Shown: positions 27,845-37,259 of the stretch, piece by piece
Numbering within the stretch: the first letter of the stretch is position 1
Layout: each line of letters starts with the position of its first letter
NCBI RefSeq assembly: GCF_043194295.1
Contig: NZ_JBAFVK010000018.1
DNA length: 64,000 bases
Direction: 5' to 3' (one strand)
Source of the DNA: Xanthobacter autotrophicus
GTDB taxonomy: Bacteria; Pseudomonadota; Alphaproteobacteria; Rhizobiales; Xanthobacteraceae
Notes under the pieces: generated by a model
Database searches by the model: none
What the model was told of the DNA's origin: nothing
What the model saw: the letters and a program-made list of their open reading frames with translations, nothing else
Program-made: the position numbers and the translations under genes

Positions 27845-28384
27845 TCAGGCGCCCACGGGTCCCGCTGCCGGTGCCGCATCGGCCTGGAACAGGCCCACCT
27901 TCAGATCCTTGGCGCGATAGATGATGGTGTCGTCCGCCGAAAGCCAGCCGTCGGCGATGCCGAGCACCAGCTTGGAGCGCATCACCCGCTTCAGCTCCAC
28001 GCCGTAGACCACCTTCTTCACGTCGGGCAGCACCTGGCCGGAGAATTTCAGCTCCCCGAGCCCCAGCGCCCGCCCGCGCCCGGGCGAGCCGAGCCAGCCG
28101 AGGAAGAAGCCCACCATCTGCCACATGGCGTCCAGGCCCAGGCAGCCGGGCATCACCGGGTCGCCCTTGAAGTGGCAGCCGAAGAACCACAGGTCCGGGT
28201 TCACGTCGAGCTCGGCGCGCACGAAGCCCTTGCCATGTTCGCCGCCGGTCTCGGAAATTTCCGCGATGCGATCGAACATCAGCATGGGCGGCAGCGGCAA
28301 TTGCGCGTTCCCGGCGCCGAACAGCTCGCCACGTCCGCAGGCGAGGAGATCTTCATATGCGAAGCTGGTTTGCCGGTCCGCCAT
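27845..28384 (-). CDS. fabA: 3-hydroxydecanoyl-ACP dehydratase/isomerase
   Basis: 179 residues from ATG 28384 (MADRQTSFAYEDLLACGRGE), matching the usual FabA start; an in-frame ATG at 28402 is possible. Introduces the double bond for anaerobic-type unsaturated fatty acid synthesis. Active site His71 and Asp85 in GCHFKGDPVMPGCLGLDAMW. Heads the fabA-fabB-fabI operon. Confidence 0.95.
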   Translation of the reverse strand: MADRQTSFAYEDLLACGRGELFGAGNAQLPLPPMLMFDRIAEISETGGEHGKGFVRAELDVNPDLWFFGCHFKGDPVMPGCLGLDAMWQMVGFFLGWLGSPGRGRALGLGELKFSGQVLPDVKKVVYGVELKRVMRSKLVLGIADGWLSADDTIIYRAKDLKVGLFQADAAPAAGPVGA

Positions 28385-28735
28385 TCTCAAGCGTGTCGCC
28401 ATTCTGCCCGGAGGGGTTGACCCGTGAGGGGCCCCTTGGGGTGTTGCCGAAGAGCCCGAAGACCCGCCCCCGTCATCGGCGGCGGGCACTCCCTAACATA
28501 GGGACGGGCGCACTCAAAGTCATGAAAGCGTCACGCCATACGCAACGGCGCCGCAACCGCGCGATCCGTTTGGCTGGAAGTGGTTGCACTCGGGGCTGAA
28601 GGGGGAATTGCGCTCCGGGCGTGAACCCGGCCCGGTCCGCCGCGTTGCCTGCCTGCGGTACCCTTGGCGCCGCGCCATGGCGTGGCGTAAGGAATTCGCC
28701 CAAGGGTGCGATCTGAAACGGCTCGGGAGACGGAC
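28385..28735. other. intergenic region between divergent fabA and mscL
   Basis: 351 bp of high GC with no supported gene. It should hold the fab operon promoter on the minus strand and the mscL promoter on the plus strand. No clear consensus elements or strong hairpins stand out. Confidence 0.5.
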
Positions 28736-29158
28736 ATGCCGGTGTTGAAGGAATTCAGGGAATTCGCGGTCAAGGGCAATGTGATGGACCTCGCCATCGG
28801 CGTGATCATCGGCGCGGCCTTCGGCAACATCGTGTCGTCCCTGGTCGGCGACATCTTCATGCCGGTCATCGGCGCGGTGACGGGCGGCCTGGATTTCTCG
28901 AACCACTTCATCCCCCTGTCATCGGCGGTCACAGCCGACAATCTGGTGGACGCCAAGAAGCAGGGCGCGGTACTGGCGTATGGTTCCTTCATCACCATCG
29001 CCATCAACTTCCTGATCGTGGCGGGGGTGCTGTTCCTGGTGGTGCGGACCATCAACACCCTGCGCCGGGCGGAGGAGAACAAGGCAGCACCGGCGCCGAG
29101 CCGCTCCGAGGTCCTGCTCACCGAGATCCGCGACCTGCTTGCCAAACGCCCGGGCTGA
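28736..29158 (+). CDS. mscL: large-conductance mechanosensitive channel
   Basis: 140 residues from ATG 28736 with GGGAGA 5-10 nt upstream. Opens at high membrane tension to release solutes on osmotic downshock. TM1 signature KEFREFAVKGNVMDLAIGVI followed by IGAAFGNIVSSLV; second helix about 80-105 (FITIAINFLIVAGVLFLVV); C-terminal helical bundle LLTEIRDLLAKR. Convergent with pyrD, 18 bp apart. Confidence 0.96.
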   Translation: MPVLKEFREFAVKGNVMDLAIGVIIGAAFGNIVSSLVGDIFMPVIGAVTGGLDFSNHFIPLSSAVTADNLVDAKKQGAVLAYGSFITIAINFLIVAGVLFLVVRTINTLRRAEENKAAPAPSRSEVLLTEIRDLLAKRPG

Positions 29159-29176
29159 CACGCGCGGGCTGAGCCC

Positions 29177-30250
29177 TCAGCGCACGTCCACGCCCACCGC
29201 GTCGGCGATGGATGAAAAGCCGTCCGCCTTCAGGCGGGCGGCCAGGTCCGTCTTGATCCGGGCCACGAGGCCGGGGCCGTGGAACACCAAGGCGGAATAG
29301 ATCTGCACCAGGCTCGCCCCGGCCCGGACCTTGGCATAGGCGTCCGCCCCGGAAGCGATGCCGCCCACGCCGATGATGGGCAGCCGGCCGCCCACAAGGC
29401 GATAGAGCGCCCCGAGCCGTTCGGTGGAGAGGGTCAGCAGCGGCTTGCCGGAGAGGCCGCCGGTCTCGTCCTTGAACTTGCTTTGCAGGCTCGGCGGGCG
29501 CGACAGGGTGGTGTTGCCCATGATGATGCCGTCCACGCCGGTGGAAAGCGAGGCTTCCGCCACGTCGGCCAAAGCCGCATCGTCGAGGTCGGGCGCGACC
29601 TTCACCAAAAGGGGGGTGCGCGCGGCGGGATCGGGCATGGAGGCGTTGCGCACGCCGATGACGTGGGCAAGCAGGGTTTCCATCTCCGTCCGGGCCTGGA
29701 GCGCCCGCAGGCCCGGCGTGTTGGGCGAGGAGATGTTGCACACCAGGTAGTCGGCGAGGCGGCAGGTGGCGGAGACGCCGGCGCCGTAGTCCTCCAGCGC
29801 GTCCTCGCTCTCCTTGTTCTTCCCGACGTTAGCGCCGACGATGCCGCCCTTGCCCCCCGCCCGGCGTTGGCCCAGCCGGAAGATAAAGGGGGCAAGGCCC
29901 TCGCTGTTGAAGCCGAAGCGGTTGATGACCGCCTCGTCCTCGTCCAGCCGGAACAGGCGGGGCAGGGGATTGCCCGGCTGGGGGCGGGGGGTCACCGTGC
30001 CCGCCTCCACGAAGCCGAAGCCGAACTTGAACAGGGCGTCCGCCACCTCGCAATGTTTGTCGAACCCGGCGGCCAGGCCCACCGGATTGGGGAAATCCAG
30101 CCCCCACACCCGCGTCGCCAGCACCGGATCGTCAGGGCCTCCCGACAGGTCCGGCACGAGGCCGCTCTTCAGCACGCGGATGGACAGGTGGTGCGCCTGC
30201 TCCGGCGTGATGAACCGGAACAGGGGCTTGAGGACGCCGTAGAGGTCCAT
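29177..30250 (-). CDS. pyrD: dihydroorotate dehydrogenase (quinone), class 2
   Basis: 357 residues from ATG 30250 (a TTG one codon earlier is unlikely). Membrane-associated flavoenzyme of pyrimidine synthesis. Class 2 signs: N-terminal amphipathic extension (residues 1-45, LYGVLKPLFRFITPEQAHHL), AAGFDKHCE, GFVEAGTVTPRPQPGNP, RFGFNSEG, SSPNTPGLR with the catalytic Ser, and GVGGIASGADAYAKVRAGA for FMN phosphate. Follows pyrE by seven bases, one operon. Confidence 0.96.
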   Translation of the reverse strand: MDLYGVLKPLFRFITPEQAHHLSIRVLKSGLVPDLSGGPDDPVLATRVWGLDFPNPVGLAAGFDKHCEVADALFKFGFGFVEAGTVTPRPQPGNPLPRLFRLDEDEAVINRFGFNSEGLAPFIFRLGQRRAGGKGGIVGANVGKNKESEDALEDYGAGVSATCRLADYLVCNISSPNTPGLRALQARTEMETLLAHVIGVRNASMPDPAARTPLLVKVAPDLDDAALADVAEASLSTGVDGIIMGNTTLSRPPSLQSKFKDETGGLSGKPLLTLSTERLGALYRLVGGRLPIIGVGGIASGADAYAKVRAGASLVQIYSALVFHGPGLVARIKTDLAARLKADGFSSIADAVGVDVR

Positions 30251-30257
30251 CAATGCG

Positions 30258-30956
30258 TCACTCGCCAGTGACGGCGGTGCCGCCGTGGGCCTTCGACCAG
30301 GAGTGGGGATCGTGGAGGAAGGATTCGATCTCGGCGATCTGGGCGGATTCGAAGCGGTTCATGGTCTTCACCGCCGCCAGCACGTCCCACCAGGTGGCGA
30401 GGCGGTGCAGACTGAGCCCGGCCTGGTCGAAGATGCCCGAGGCCTCGGCGAAGATGTCGTAATAGAAGAACACGAAGCAGTGCGAGCACTCGGCACCGGC
30501 CTCGCGCAGGGCGTTGACGAAGGTCACCTTGCTCTTGCCGTCGGTGGTGAGATCCTCGACCAGCAGCACCCGCTGGCCGGGGGCCAGGTGTCCCTCGATC
30601 TGGGCGTTGCGGCCGAAGCCCTTGGGCTTCTTGCGCACATACTGCATGGGCAGCATCAGCCGGTCCGCCACCCACGCCGCGAACGGGATGCCCGCCGTCT
30701 CGCCGCCGGCGACCGTGTCGAACTGCTCGTAGCCGATCTCGCGGAAGATGGTGGAGATGCCGAAGTCCACCAGCGTCTGGCGTACGCGGGGGAAGGAGAT
30801 GAGGCGCCGGCAGTCGATATAGACCGGGCTCGCCCAGCCGGAGGTGAAGATGAACGGCTCGCCGGAGGAAAAGCGCACGGCCTCCACCTCCAGCAGCATC
30901 CGCGCGGTCTGCTCGGCGATGGTGGCCTTGTCCGGAAAAGCAGTGACGTTCGCCAT
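30258..30956 (-). CDS. pyrE: orotate phosphoribosyltransferase
   Basis: 232 residues. Converts orotate and PRPP to OMP. PRPP-binding loop VLLVEDLTTDGKSKV (about residues 130-144), substrate strand IDCRRLISFP and FIFTSGWASPVYID. Leads the pyrE-pyrD operon. The C-terminal ~45 residues (after FYYDIF) are the longer form seen in alphaproteobacteria. Confidence 0.95.
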   Translation of the reverse strand: MANVTAFPDKATIAEQTARMLLEVEAVRFSSGEPFIFTSGWASPVYIDCRRLISFPRVRQTLVDFGISTIFREIGYEQFDTVAGGETAGIPFAAWVADRLMLPMQYVRKKPKGFGRNAQIEGHLAPGQRVLLVEDLTTDGKSKVTFVNALREAGAECSHCFVFFYYDIFAEASGIFDQAGLSLHRLATWWDVLAAVKTMNRFESAQIAEIESFLHDPHSWSKAHGGTAVTGE

Positions 30957-31204
30957 GGCGGCCCTCGGTGGCTCGATTATGTGACGCGCATATATCAGAG
31001 CCGCGGCCCAATGCGACAGCGAAGGCGCCGCAGGTGGGCAAATCAGCCGCAGGCTTTGGGGAATGTGTCGCGGGTGGGGCAGGGGTGCCGCGGGCTCGGA
31101 GCGTGTGCCGCGGGCGGGTCGGTGTTTCCGGGTGGGCCGCGCCGGTTGTGCCCGGGTCGCGCGCCGGGCGGCGCGCGCGTCCTGTGGGTCAGGCCGTCGC
31201 CGCC

Positions 31205-31417
31205 TCAGCCCTCGCCACGCCGTCCGGGCTTGCCGATGCCGCTCACGTCGAATTCCAGCCCGTCGGCGGTATAGCGCGGGTCCGGGCCGGTGCCCGCCCC
31301 TTTTGCGGCTCCTTTGGTGCCACGACCCAGCAGGCCGAGGGCAAGACCCATGCGCCGCTTGCGGGCGGCGATTTCTTTCCGCAGCGGGAAGACGGGAACG
31401 TTAATCGTGATCGTCAT
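31205..31417 (-). CDS. small hypothetical protein
   Basis: 70 residues from ATG 31417, which has a GGAGCG site 6-7 nt upstream. Sequence begins MTITINVPVFPLRKEIAARK, then a basic/Gly-Lys-rich middle and ends DGLEFDVSGIGKPGRRGEG. No family recognised; high pI, no signal peptide or clear membrane segment. Downstream (31159-31176) is a perfect GCGCGCC / GGCGCGC hairpin in a G/C-rich, repetitive tract that reaches to pyrE. Real but modestly supported. Confidence 0.45.
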   Translation of the reverse strand: MTITINVPVFPLRKEIAARKRRMGLALGLLGRGTKGAAKGAGTGPDPRYTADGLEFDVSGIGKPGRRGEG

Positions 31418-31642
31418 AGCCACGCTCCAAAAGTATATCGCGCGTTCAAGTCAGCATGGATCAGTTACAAACTTTAATAAAATAGTAACATTTCCATGCC
31501 CCGAGGGCGTGCTTCTATGGCACGGCCACATAACGCTGGCTGAAGGCGGCGTTTATTGGGCGTTCATGCGGATGAACGAGGGCTTAACCCGGACGGTCCG
31601 CACCTGTTGCAAAACGGCCGCGTGCGGAGTGCCCGTAAGGGC

Positions 31643-34600
31643 TTATTCGGCGGCCGAGCGGGCGAGCCGCCAATGGGCGAGCAGGGCGCGTAGCGCCGCC
31701 GGTTTCAACGGCTTGTTGAGGATTTCCATGTCGGCCGCGCGGGCCGCGTCGCGCACCTTCTTGGTGCGGTCGGCGGTGATGAGCACGGCCGGCAGTTTCC
31801 CCAGTTTCCACCTCAGGGACATGACGGCGTCGATGCCGTGTCCGCCATCGAGATGGTAGTCCACCAGCGCCACGTCCGGCTTCTTGCGCTTGAGCCGCAC
31901 CGCTTCCAGGGCGCCGGCGGCGCTCGGCGCGGTGATGACCTCGCACCCCCAGCCGGTGAGCAGCATTTCCATGCCTTCGAGGATGGCCGGCTCGTTGTCG
32001 ATGGCGAGGATGGTGAGGCCGTCCAGCTGCGCGCCGCGGCGCGCGGGGGCGGGGGTCGCCTGCGGCTCCTCCGGCATGGAGACGGCCACCGGCAGGTCGA
32101 CGCTGAAGGTGGAGCCCTGCCCCGGCTGGGAGGTGACGGTCACCTTGTGCTCCAGCACCCGGGCGATGCGCTCCACGATGGACAGGCCGAGGCCCAGCCC
32201 GCGCGCCACCTTGGCGCCCTGGTCGAGGCGCTGGAACTCCTGGAACACCACCTTGTGCTTGGAGCGCGGAATGCCCACCCCGGTGTCATGCACCTCCACC
32301 CGCAACCGGCCGGCGTGGCGGCGGCAGCCCACCAGAACGCGTCCGCGCGGGGTGTATTTCACAGCGTTGGAAATGAAGTTCTGCAACAGGCGCCGCAGCA
32401 GCCGCCGGTCCGAGCGCACGGCCAGCGAGCACGGCACGAAGGTGAGTTCCAGGTTCTTTTCCCGCGCCAGCGGCGCGAATTCCATCTCCAGCGGCTTCAG
32501 GATGTCGGCGAGGCGGAACGGCGCGATCTCCGGCCGCATCACGCCCGAGTCGAGGCGGGAGATGTCGAGCAAGGCGGAGAGGATCTCCTCCACCGATTCC
32601 AGCGAGGCATCCACGTTGCCGGCGAGCCGCTCCTCCTCCGGTCCCTTGGCGCGCTCCACCATGGCGGTCACGTAGAGGCGGGCGGCGTTGAGCGGCTGGA
32701 GGATGTCGTGGCTCGCGGCGGCCAGGAAGCGCGTCTTGGAGATGTTGGCTTCCTCGGCCTCGCCCTTGGCCTTCTCCAGCGCCTGGTTGAGGCGCTCCAG
32801 TTCCTCGGTGCGCTCACGGACGCGGCGCTCCAGGTTTTCGTTGGCGCGCTCCAGCGCCAGCGCGTCCTCCACGCTGGCCGTGATGTCGGTGAAGGTGACG
32901 GCGAGGCCGCCGTCGGGCATGGCGTCGGATCGGGCCTCGATCACTGCGCCGCGCTGGTGCAGGCGCTCGGAGAAATCGGGGCTGGGGTGGGCATAGCGGG
33001 CGATGCGCGCGCCCACCCCCTTCACCTCGTCGTCGCCTGGGGCGGAGGCGAGGATGTCGGTGAGCGGCACGCCCACGGCGTAGCATTCGGCGGGCAGGTC
33101 GAGCATCTGGCCGAATTGGCGGTTCCAGCATACCAGGCGCAGGTCGCGGTCGAACACGGCAATGCCCTGGCGCACATGGTCGATGGCGCTCTGCAACAGC
33201 TCCCGATTGTATTGGATGGCGGCGGAGGCATCGTCGAGCAGCTTGAGGGCCGCCTTGGTGGAGACGGTGCGCTTGCGCAAAAGCAGTGACAGCACGATGC
33301 GCGAGGAGGCCGCGCCCACCGCCGAGGCGAGCAGATGCTCAGCGTAGCGCACCATGCCGGCGTCCGCCTCCCGGTGGGGATCGAGGATGAAGCCGTGCTG
33401 GCGGGCATAGTTCTCGAAGGCGGCGCGGGCCCGCTCGGTGCCCAGATAGCGCTCCACCGTGGCCATCACCTCGCCCAGCGTTACCGAGGAGCGCCAGCGC
33501 AGGAAGGCCGGGCGCATCTGCCCGCGATCGCCGCCGCCGGCGAACAGGCGAGCCTGCACCCGCTCGATCTGGCTCGGCTGGGTGAGGAAGGATACCACCA
33601 CCAGCACCAGCGTGTTGATGCCGAGGCTCCAGGCCACCCCATGGGCCAGCGGCGTGGCGGAGAGGCCGAGCAGCGCCGTGGGCTTCAGCAGCCACAGCCC
33701 GAACGGGCCGTTCTGCACCACGGTGGAGGAGATGAGGCCGGCCTCGGCGAGGCTGGGCACCAGCAGCGTATAGGCCCACAGGGCGCTGCCGCTGAGGATG
33801 GCGGCGATGGCGCCAGTGGCGGTCGCCCGCTGCCACAGGATGCCGGCGGCGAAGGCCGGACCCACCTGGGCGATGGCGGCGAAGGATAAAAGGCCGATCT
33901 GGGCCAGTTGCGCGTCGCCGGTGATGCGGTGGTAGAGATAGGCGGCCAGCACGATGACGAAGATGGCCACCCGCCGCACCATGAGCAGCAGGCTGGTCAT
34001 GTCGTCGGGCGGGCCGCTGTCCGCCTTCGCGGCGCGGTGGCGCAGCAGCAGGGGCATCACCAGGTCGTTGGAGACCATGATGGCGATGGCCACCGATTCC
34101 ACGATCACCATGGCGGTGGCCGCCGAGAGCCCGCCCACGAAGGCGAGCAGGGCGATGGTGTCGAAGCCGGCGGCCAGCGGCACCGCCAGCACATAGACGT
34201 CGCTGTCCACCATCTGCAGCGGAAACAGCGTCATGCCGGCGAGGGCGAGCGGCACTACGAACAGGTTGATGAGCACCAGGTAGAGCGGGAACAGCCAGCG
34301 CGCCCGGCGGATCTCCTCCTCGCCCTTGTTCTCCACGACCGCCACGTGGAACTGGCGCGGCAGCAGCATGAAGGCGCCGCCGGAGAGCACCATCATGGTC
34401 AGCCAGTTGCCGAGCGGGAAGCCGTGTTCGAACGGCGCGGTGACGCCGGCTTCCCGCGCCGCGTACCACAGCTCCGCCGGGCCGTCGAAGATCAGGAAGG
34501 TGACGACGATGCCCACGGCGAGGAAGGCCGCGAGCTTCACCAGGGACTCGGTGGCGATGGCGAGCATCAGGCCGTCCTGGTGCTCGGTGGCGTCGGTATG

Positions 34601-35143
34601 GCGGGTGCCGAACAGGATGGCGAAGGCGGCCATGGCGCAGGCGACGAACAGGGCGAGGTCGCCCACCACGGTGCCGCGCCCGTGCTCCCCTGCGTAATGG
34701 CCGAGCATGGCCACGAGGGAGGCCGACACCGCCTTGAGCTGCAGCGAGATGTAGGGAATGGCGCCGACGATGGCGACGAGCGCCACCAGCGCTGCGATGC
34801 CCTGGTTCTTGCCGTAGCGCGCCGCGATGAAGTCGGCGATGGAGGTGATGTTGTTGGCTTTGGCGAGCCGCACCACCCGCATGAAGACGGGGGCGCCCAC
34901 GGTCATCAGGATGATGGGGCCGAGATAGATGGTGAGGAAGTCAAAGCCCTGGGTGGTGGCGAGCCCCACCGAGCCGAAGAAGGTCCAGGAGGTGCAATAG
35001 ACCGCCAGCGACAGGGAATAGATCATGGGCCGTGGCGCGCGCCGCACCGCCTTCGGCCGCAGCCGGTCGCCATAGCTCGCGATGGCGAACAGGAAGCCGA
35101 TGTAGGCCAGCGCTGCGAAGATGACGACCGAGGCCCGAAGCAT
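31643..35143 (-). CDS. sodium/solute symporter-fused hybrid sensor histidine kinase
   Basis: 1166 residues. Domains in order: sodium:solute symporter-like transmembrane part with about 13 helices (1-530), linker, PAS-like domain (about 665-770), coiled coil (775-815), HisKA with phospho-acceptor His812 in the HDxxQP type motif ASHDILQPLNA, HATPase (NFISNAVKYT, DTGVGIPRSK, GLGLGLSIV; about 920-1035) and a C-terminal receiver with Asp1095 (ALVDYHLDG). SSS-kinase proteins such as CbrA and CrbS couple nutrient or acetate sensing to gene control. No DNA-binding regulator is adjacent. Signal unknown. Confidence 0.93.
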   Translation of the reverse strand: MLRASVVIFAALAYIGFLFAIASYGDRLRPKAVRRAPRPMIYSLSLAVYCTSWTFFGSVGLATTQGFDFLTIYLGPIILMTVGAPVFMRVVRLAKANNITSIADFIAARYGKNQGIAALVALVAIVGAIPYISLQLKAVSASLVAMLGHYAGEHGRGTVVGDLALFVACAMAAFAILFGTRHTDATEHQDGLMLAIATESLVKLAAFLAVGIVVTFLIFDGPAELWYAAREAGVTAPFEHGFPLGNWLTMMVLSGGAFMLLPRQFHVAVVENKGEEEIRRARWLFPLYLVLINLFVVPLALAGMTLFPLQMVDSDVYVLAVPLAAGFDTIALLAFVGGLSAATAMVIVESVAIAIMVSNDLVMPLLLRHRAAKADSGPPDDMTSLLLMVRRVAIFVIVLAAYLYHRITGDAQLAQIGLLSFAAIAQVGPAFAAGILWQRATATGAIAAILSGSALWAYTLLVPSLAEAGLISSTVVQNGPFGLWLLKPTALLGLSATPLAHGVAWSLGINTLVLVVVSFLTQPSQIERVQARLFAGGGDRGQMRPAFLRWRSSVTLGEVMATVERYLGTERARAAFENYARQHGFILDPHREADAGMVRYAEHLLASAVGAASSRIVLSLLLRKRTVSTKAALKLLDDASAAIQYNRELLQSAIDHVRQGIAVFDRDLRLVCWNRQFGQMLDLPAECYAVGVPLTDILASAPGDDEVKGVGARIARYAHPSPDFSERLHQRGAVIEARSDAMPDGGLAVTFTDITASVEDALALERANENLERRVRERTEELERLNQALEKAKGEAEEANISKTRFLAAASHDILQPLNAARLYVTAMVERAKGPEEERLAGNVDASLESVEEILSALLDISRLDSGVMRPEIAPFRLADILKPLEMEFAPLAREKNLELTFVPCSLAVRSDRRLLRRLLQNFISNAVKYTPRGRVLVGCRRHAGRLRVEVHDTGVGIPRSKHKVVFQEFQRLDQGAKVARGLGLGLSIVERIARVLEHKVTVTSQPGQGSTFSVDLPVAVSMPEEPQATPAPARRGAQLDGLTILAIDNEPAILEGMEMLLTGWGCEVITAPSAAGALEAVRLKRKKPDVALVDYHLDGGHGIDAVMSLRWKLGKLPAVLITADRTKKVRDAARAADMEILNKPLKPAALRALLAHWRLARSAAE

Positions 35144-35467
35144 GTCTCCCGTCCGGCGGCCCGATCAGAAGCCTGCCCGTCTGCTTGTTTTCATTGAAGC
35201 CAACTCATCACTCGCCGCCGGCCTTGTCCAGCGCGGGATTTCCCGGTGAAGCGACCGCCGGACAGATCGAAGGCGGCGGCGCTCTAGCCAAAGGTTGTAA
35301 CAGGCGCCTAAAGGTCTTGAGCAGTTTGCAAAATATCGCTCAAGCCGAGATTTTTCAGGCGTTCATTCATAAAAATTGCAATCCTGGATTTAATTCCGAG
35401 ATGTCATATGATATTTTGGGAAATGCCGTTCGGCATAACTGGTATTGGGCCTGTCAGGGGGAATCCA
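35144..35467. other. AT-richer gap upstream of 2OG oxygenase gene
   Basis: 324 bp between divergent genes. The 35300-35410 part is AT-rich compared with the window. It holds the kinase promoter (minus) and that of the oxygenase gene (plus). No RNA gene or repeat recognised. Confidence 0.5.
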
Positions 35468-36280
35468 ATGCATGATCGTGTTTCGTTGTCTAAGTTTATC
35501 GTCGCCCGCGTGCGGGAAGAGTTCGATCGTGCTCAGCGGCAATACGAATCCAGTATGCCAATCCGAAATTTCGTTGTGGACGATGTTCTCCCGGTGGATG
35601 TGGCCCTTGCGATCCACGGGAAATTTCCGTCCGGGGAGAATATGCGGCTCAATAAATCTCTCCGGGAGCTGAAGTTTATTTCTGCGCAGATGAATGAGCA
35701 TGACAGGCTTCTTGAGGAGTCGATCTATGCCTTCCAGGAGCCGGAGGTCGTTCAAATCATCAGCGATATCGTCGGCAAGCACGATATGGTGCCGGATGAC
35801 AATCTTTATGCCGGTGGCATCTCGCTGATGGCTCCGGGACATTTCCTCAATCCGCATCTCGATAATTCACACGACAAAGATCGCAAGCTTTGGCGCAATC
35901 TCAACCTGCTTTTCTATGTGTCGCCCGACTGGCCCGAGGACAAAGGCGGAAATCTCGAGCTTTGGCCGGATGGTCCGAAGCAGAAGCAGATTAAGATCCA
36001 CTCCAAATTCAATCGTCTGGCGGTGATGGAAACCCATCATCGGGCGTGGCATTCGGTCAGCCCGATCACCAACACGGCGAGCCGCTGCTGCGTGTCGAAC
36101 TATTATTTCGGCCCCACGCCCATGCATCCGGAGCAGGAATTCCACGTCACCTCGTTCCGCGGTCGTCCGGAGCAGCCGGTGCGGGACATTGTGTTGCAGG
36201 CCGATATTGCTGCGCGGTCCGCCGTGCGGGCGCTGTTTCCGCAAGGCGCGGTCGAAAACAAGCACAAGTATATCAAGTAG
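35468..36280 (+). CDS. 2-oxoglutarate/Fe(II)-dependent oxygenase-like protein
   Basis: 270 residues from ATG 35468, which has AGGGGGA upstream; an in-frame start at 35408 lacks one. A prolyl-4-hydroxylase-like double-stranded beta-helix with iron ligands H130-x-D132 (LNPHLDNSHD) and H195 (HRAWHSV) and the 2OG-binding Arg206 (TASRCCVS). Soluble, no signal peptide. GC and codon use are clearly lower than neighbours (for example ATT/AAT/TTT codons are frequent), suggesting recent acquisition. The substrate could be a protein, glycan or small molecule; related proteins occur in polysaccharide and natural-product clusters. Stands alone. Confidence 0.85.
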   Translation: MHDRVSLSKFIVARVREEFDRAQRQYESSMPIRNFVVDDVLPVDVALAIHGKFPSGENMRLNKSLRELKFISAQMNEHDRLLEESIYAFQEPEVVQIISDIVGKHDMVPDDNLYAGGISLMAPGHFLNPHLDNSHDKDRKLWRNLNLLFYVSPDWPEDKGGNLELWPDGPKQKQIKIHSKFNRLAVMETHHRAWHSVSPITNTASRCCVSNYYFGPTPMHPEQEFHVTSFRGRPEQPVRDIVLQADIAARSAVRALFPQGAVENKHKYIK

Positions 36281-36382
36281 CGGCTCGGGCCGTACCCGCC
36301 TGAGATCTGGTGTGGCGCTCCGGTCTCGTGGCGCAGAACTCCACCGGCGGGAGCGCGCGCGCTCCCGCACTCTTTGGCCGGT

Positions 36383-37075
36383 CTACGGTGACAGGAAGAA
36401 ATCCACCGCCAGCCCCACCACTGGGGGCTGCCAGGCGTGGGGGCCGTTGTATTCCATGGTGGTCACGTCGTAGCCGGCGTCCTTCAGCAAGGCCGTGTGC
36501 ATCCGCGCGCTCCGCTCGATGGGGATCTGCTCGTCGTGGACCCCGTGGGAAATGAAAATGCGCGGCGCGCCCTGTTGGCGGTGCACCGACATGAAGCCGG
36601 CGGACGAGGCGATGACGTGGGTCACGAAATGCCCGTTGGTGAGGCCGAGGGACAGGGCATAGCTGCCGCCGTCGGAATGGCCGGCGAAGGCGATGCGTCC
36701 GGGATCGACGGCGAAGCGCGCGGCCACGGCCGCGAGGGCCATCTCGACGCGCTCACGATCCGGTCCATTGCCGGCGATCACGATGTCCCAGGTGGGAAAG
36801 GCCGATTGCGGCACCAGCAGCAGGAAGCGACGGCGCTGCGCGTGGGCCTCCATCATGGGCAGGATCTTGTCGGCGCTGCCCCCGCCGCCGTGGAACAGCA
36901 CCATCAGCGGCACCGGCGCGCCGGTTGCCGTGGTCTCGCTCAGCCCCTCCGGTACCACCAGCACTGCGTCGCGCTCGGTGGCGATGCCCAGATCGTGCCG
37001 GCCGGGTGGCAGCGGTGGCAAGTCCGGCGGCGTGGGATCGAAGGCGATGTGTCCGACGAGATTGGAATCGAGCAT
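36383..37075 (-). CDS. alpha/beta-hydrolase (esterase/carboxylesterase-like)
   Basis: 230 residues. Fold and motifs of the phospholipase/carboxylesterase-like hydrolases: oxyanion region LFHGGGGSADKI, nucleophile in FAGHSDGGSYA, Asp in HGVHDEQIP, and His in YNGPHAWQPP. No signal peptide. It lies downstream of no obvious partner, near ohrR/ohr; substrate unknown. Start ATG 37075. Confidence 0.85.
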   Translation of the reverse strand: MLDSNLVGHIAFDPTPPDLPPLPPGRHDLGIATERDAVLVVPEGLSETTATGAPVPLMVLFHGGGGSADKILPMMEAHAQRRRFLLLVPQSAFPTWDIVIAGNGPDRERVEMALAAVAARFAVDPGRIAFAGHSDGGSYALSLGLTNGHFVTHVIASSAGFMSVHRQQGAPRIFISHGVHDEQIPIERSARMHTALLKDAGYDVTTMEYNGPHAWQPPVVGLAVDFFLSP

Positions 37076-37259
37076 GACCAGGCCCTGAATGAGCTTCTTA
37101 TATTTGGTCTACCGTATGCCAGCCGTCAGATGAAGCCCCATCTCATGGGGCGCAGCGTGATCCATCGGCATTTTGCCGCCGAAGGAGTCCAGGTCGCTCG
37201 CTCTCCCGTCGCGCCGGATTCGCGGATGGGCACCATGTCGCGGCTGCGCGCAATTGGTT

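Noticed and set aside
33908..35197. 429-residue plus-strand frame
   Set aside because: Antisense of the symporter part of the sensor kinase.
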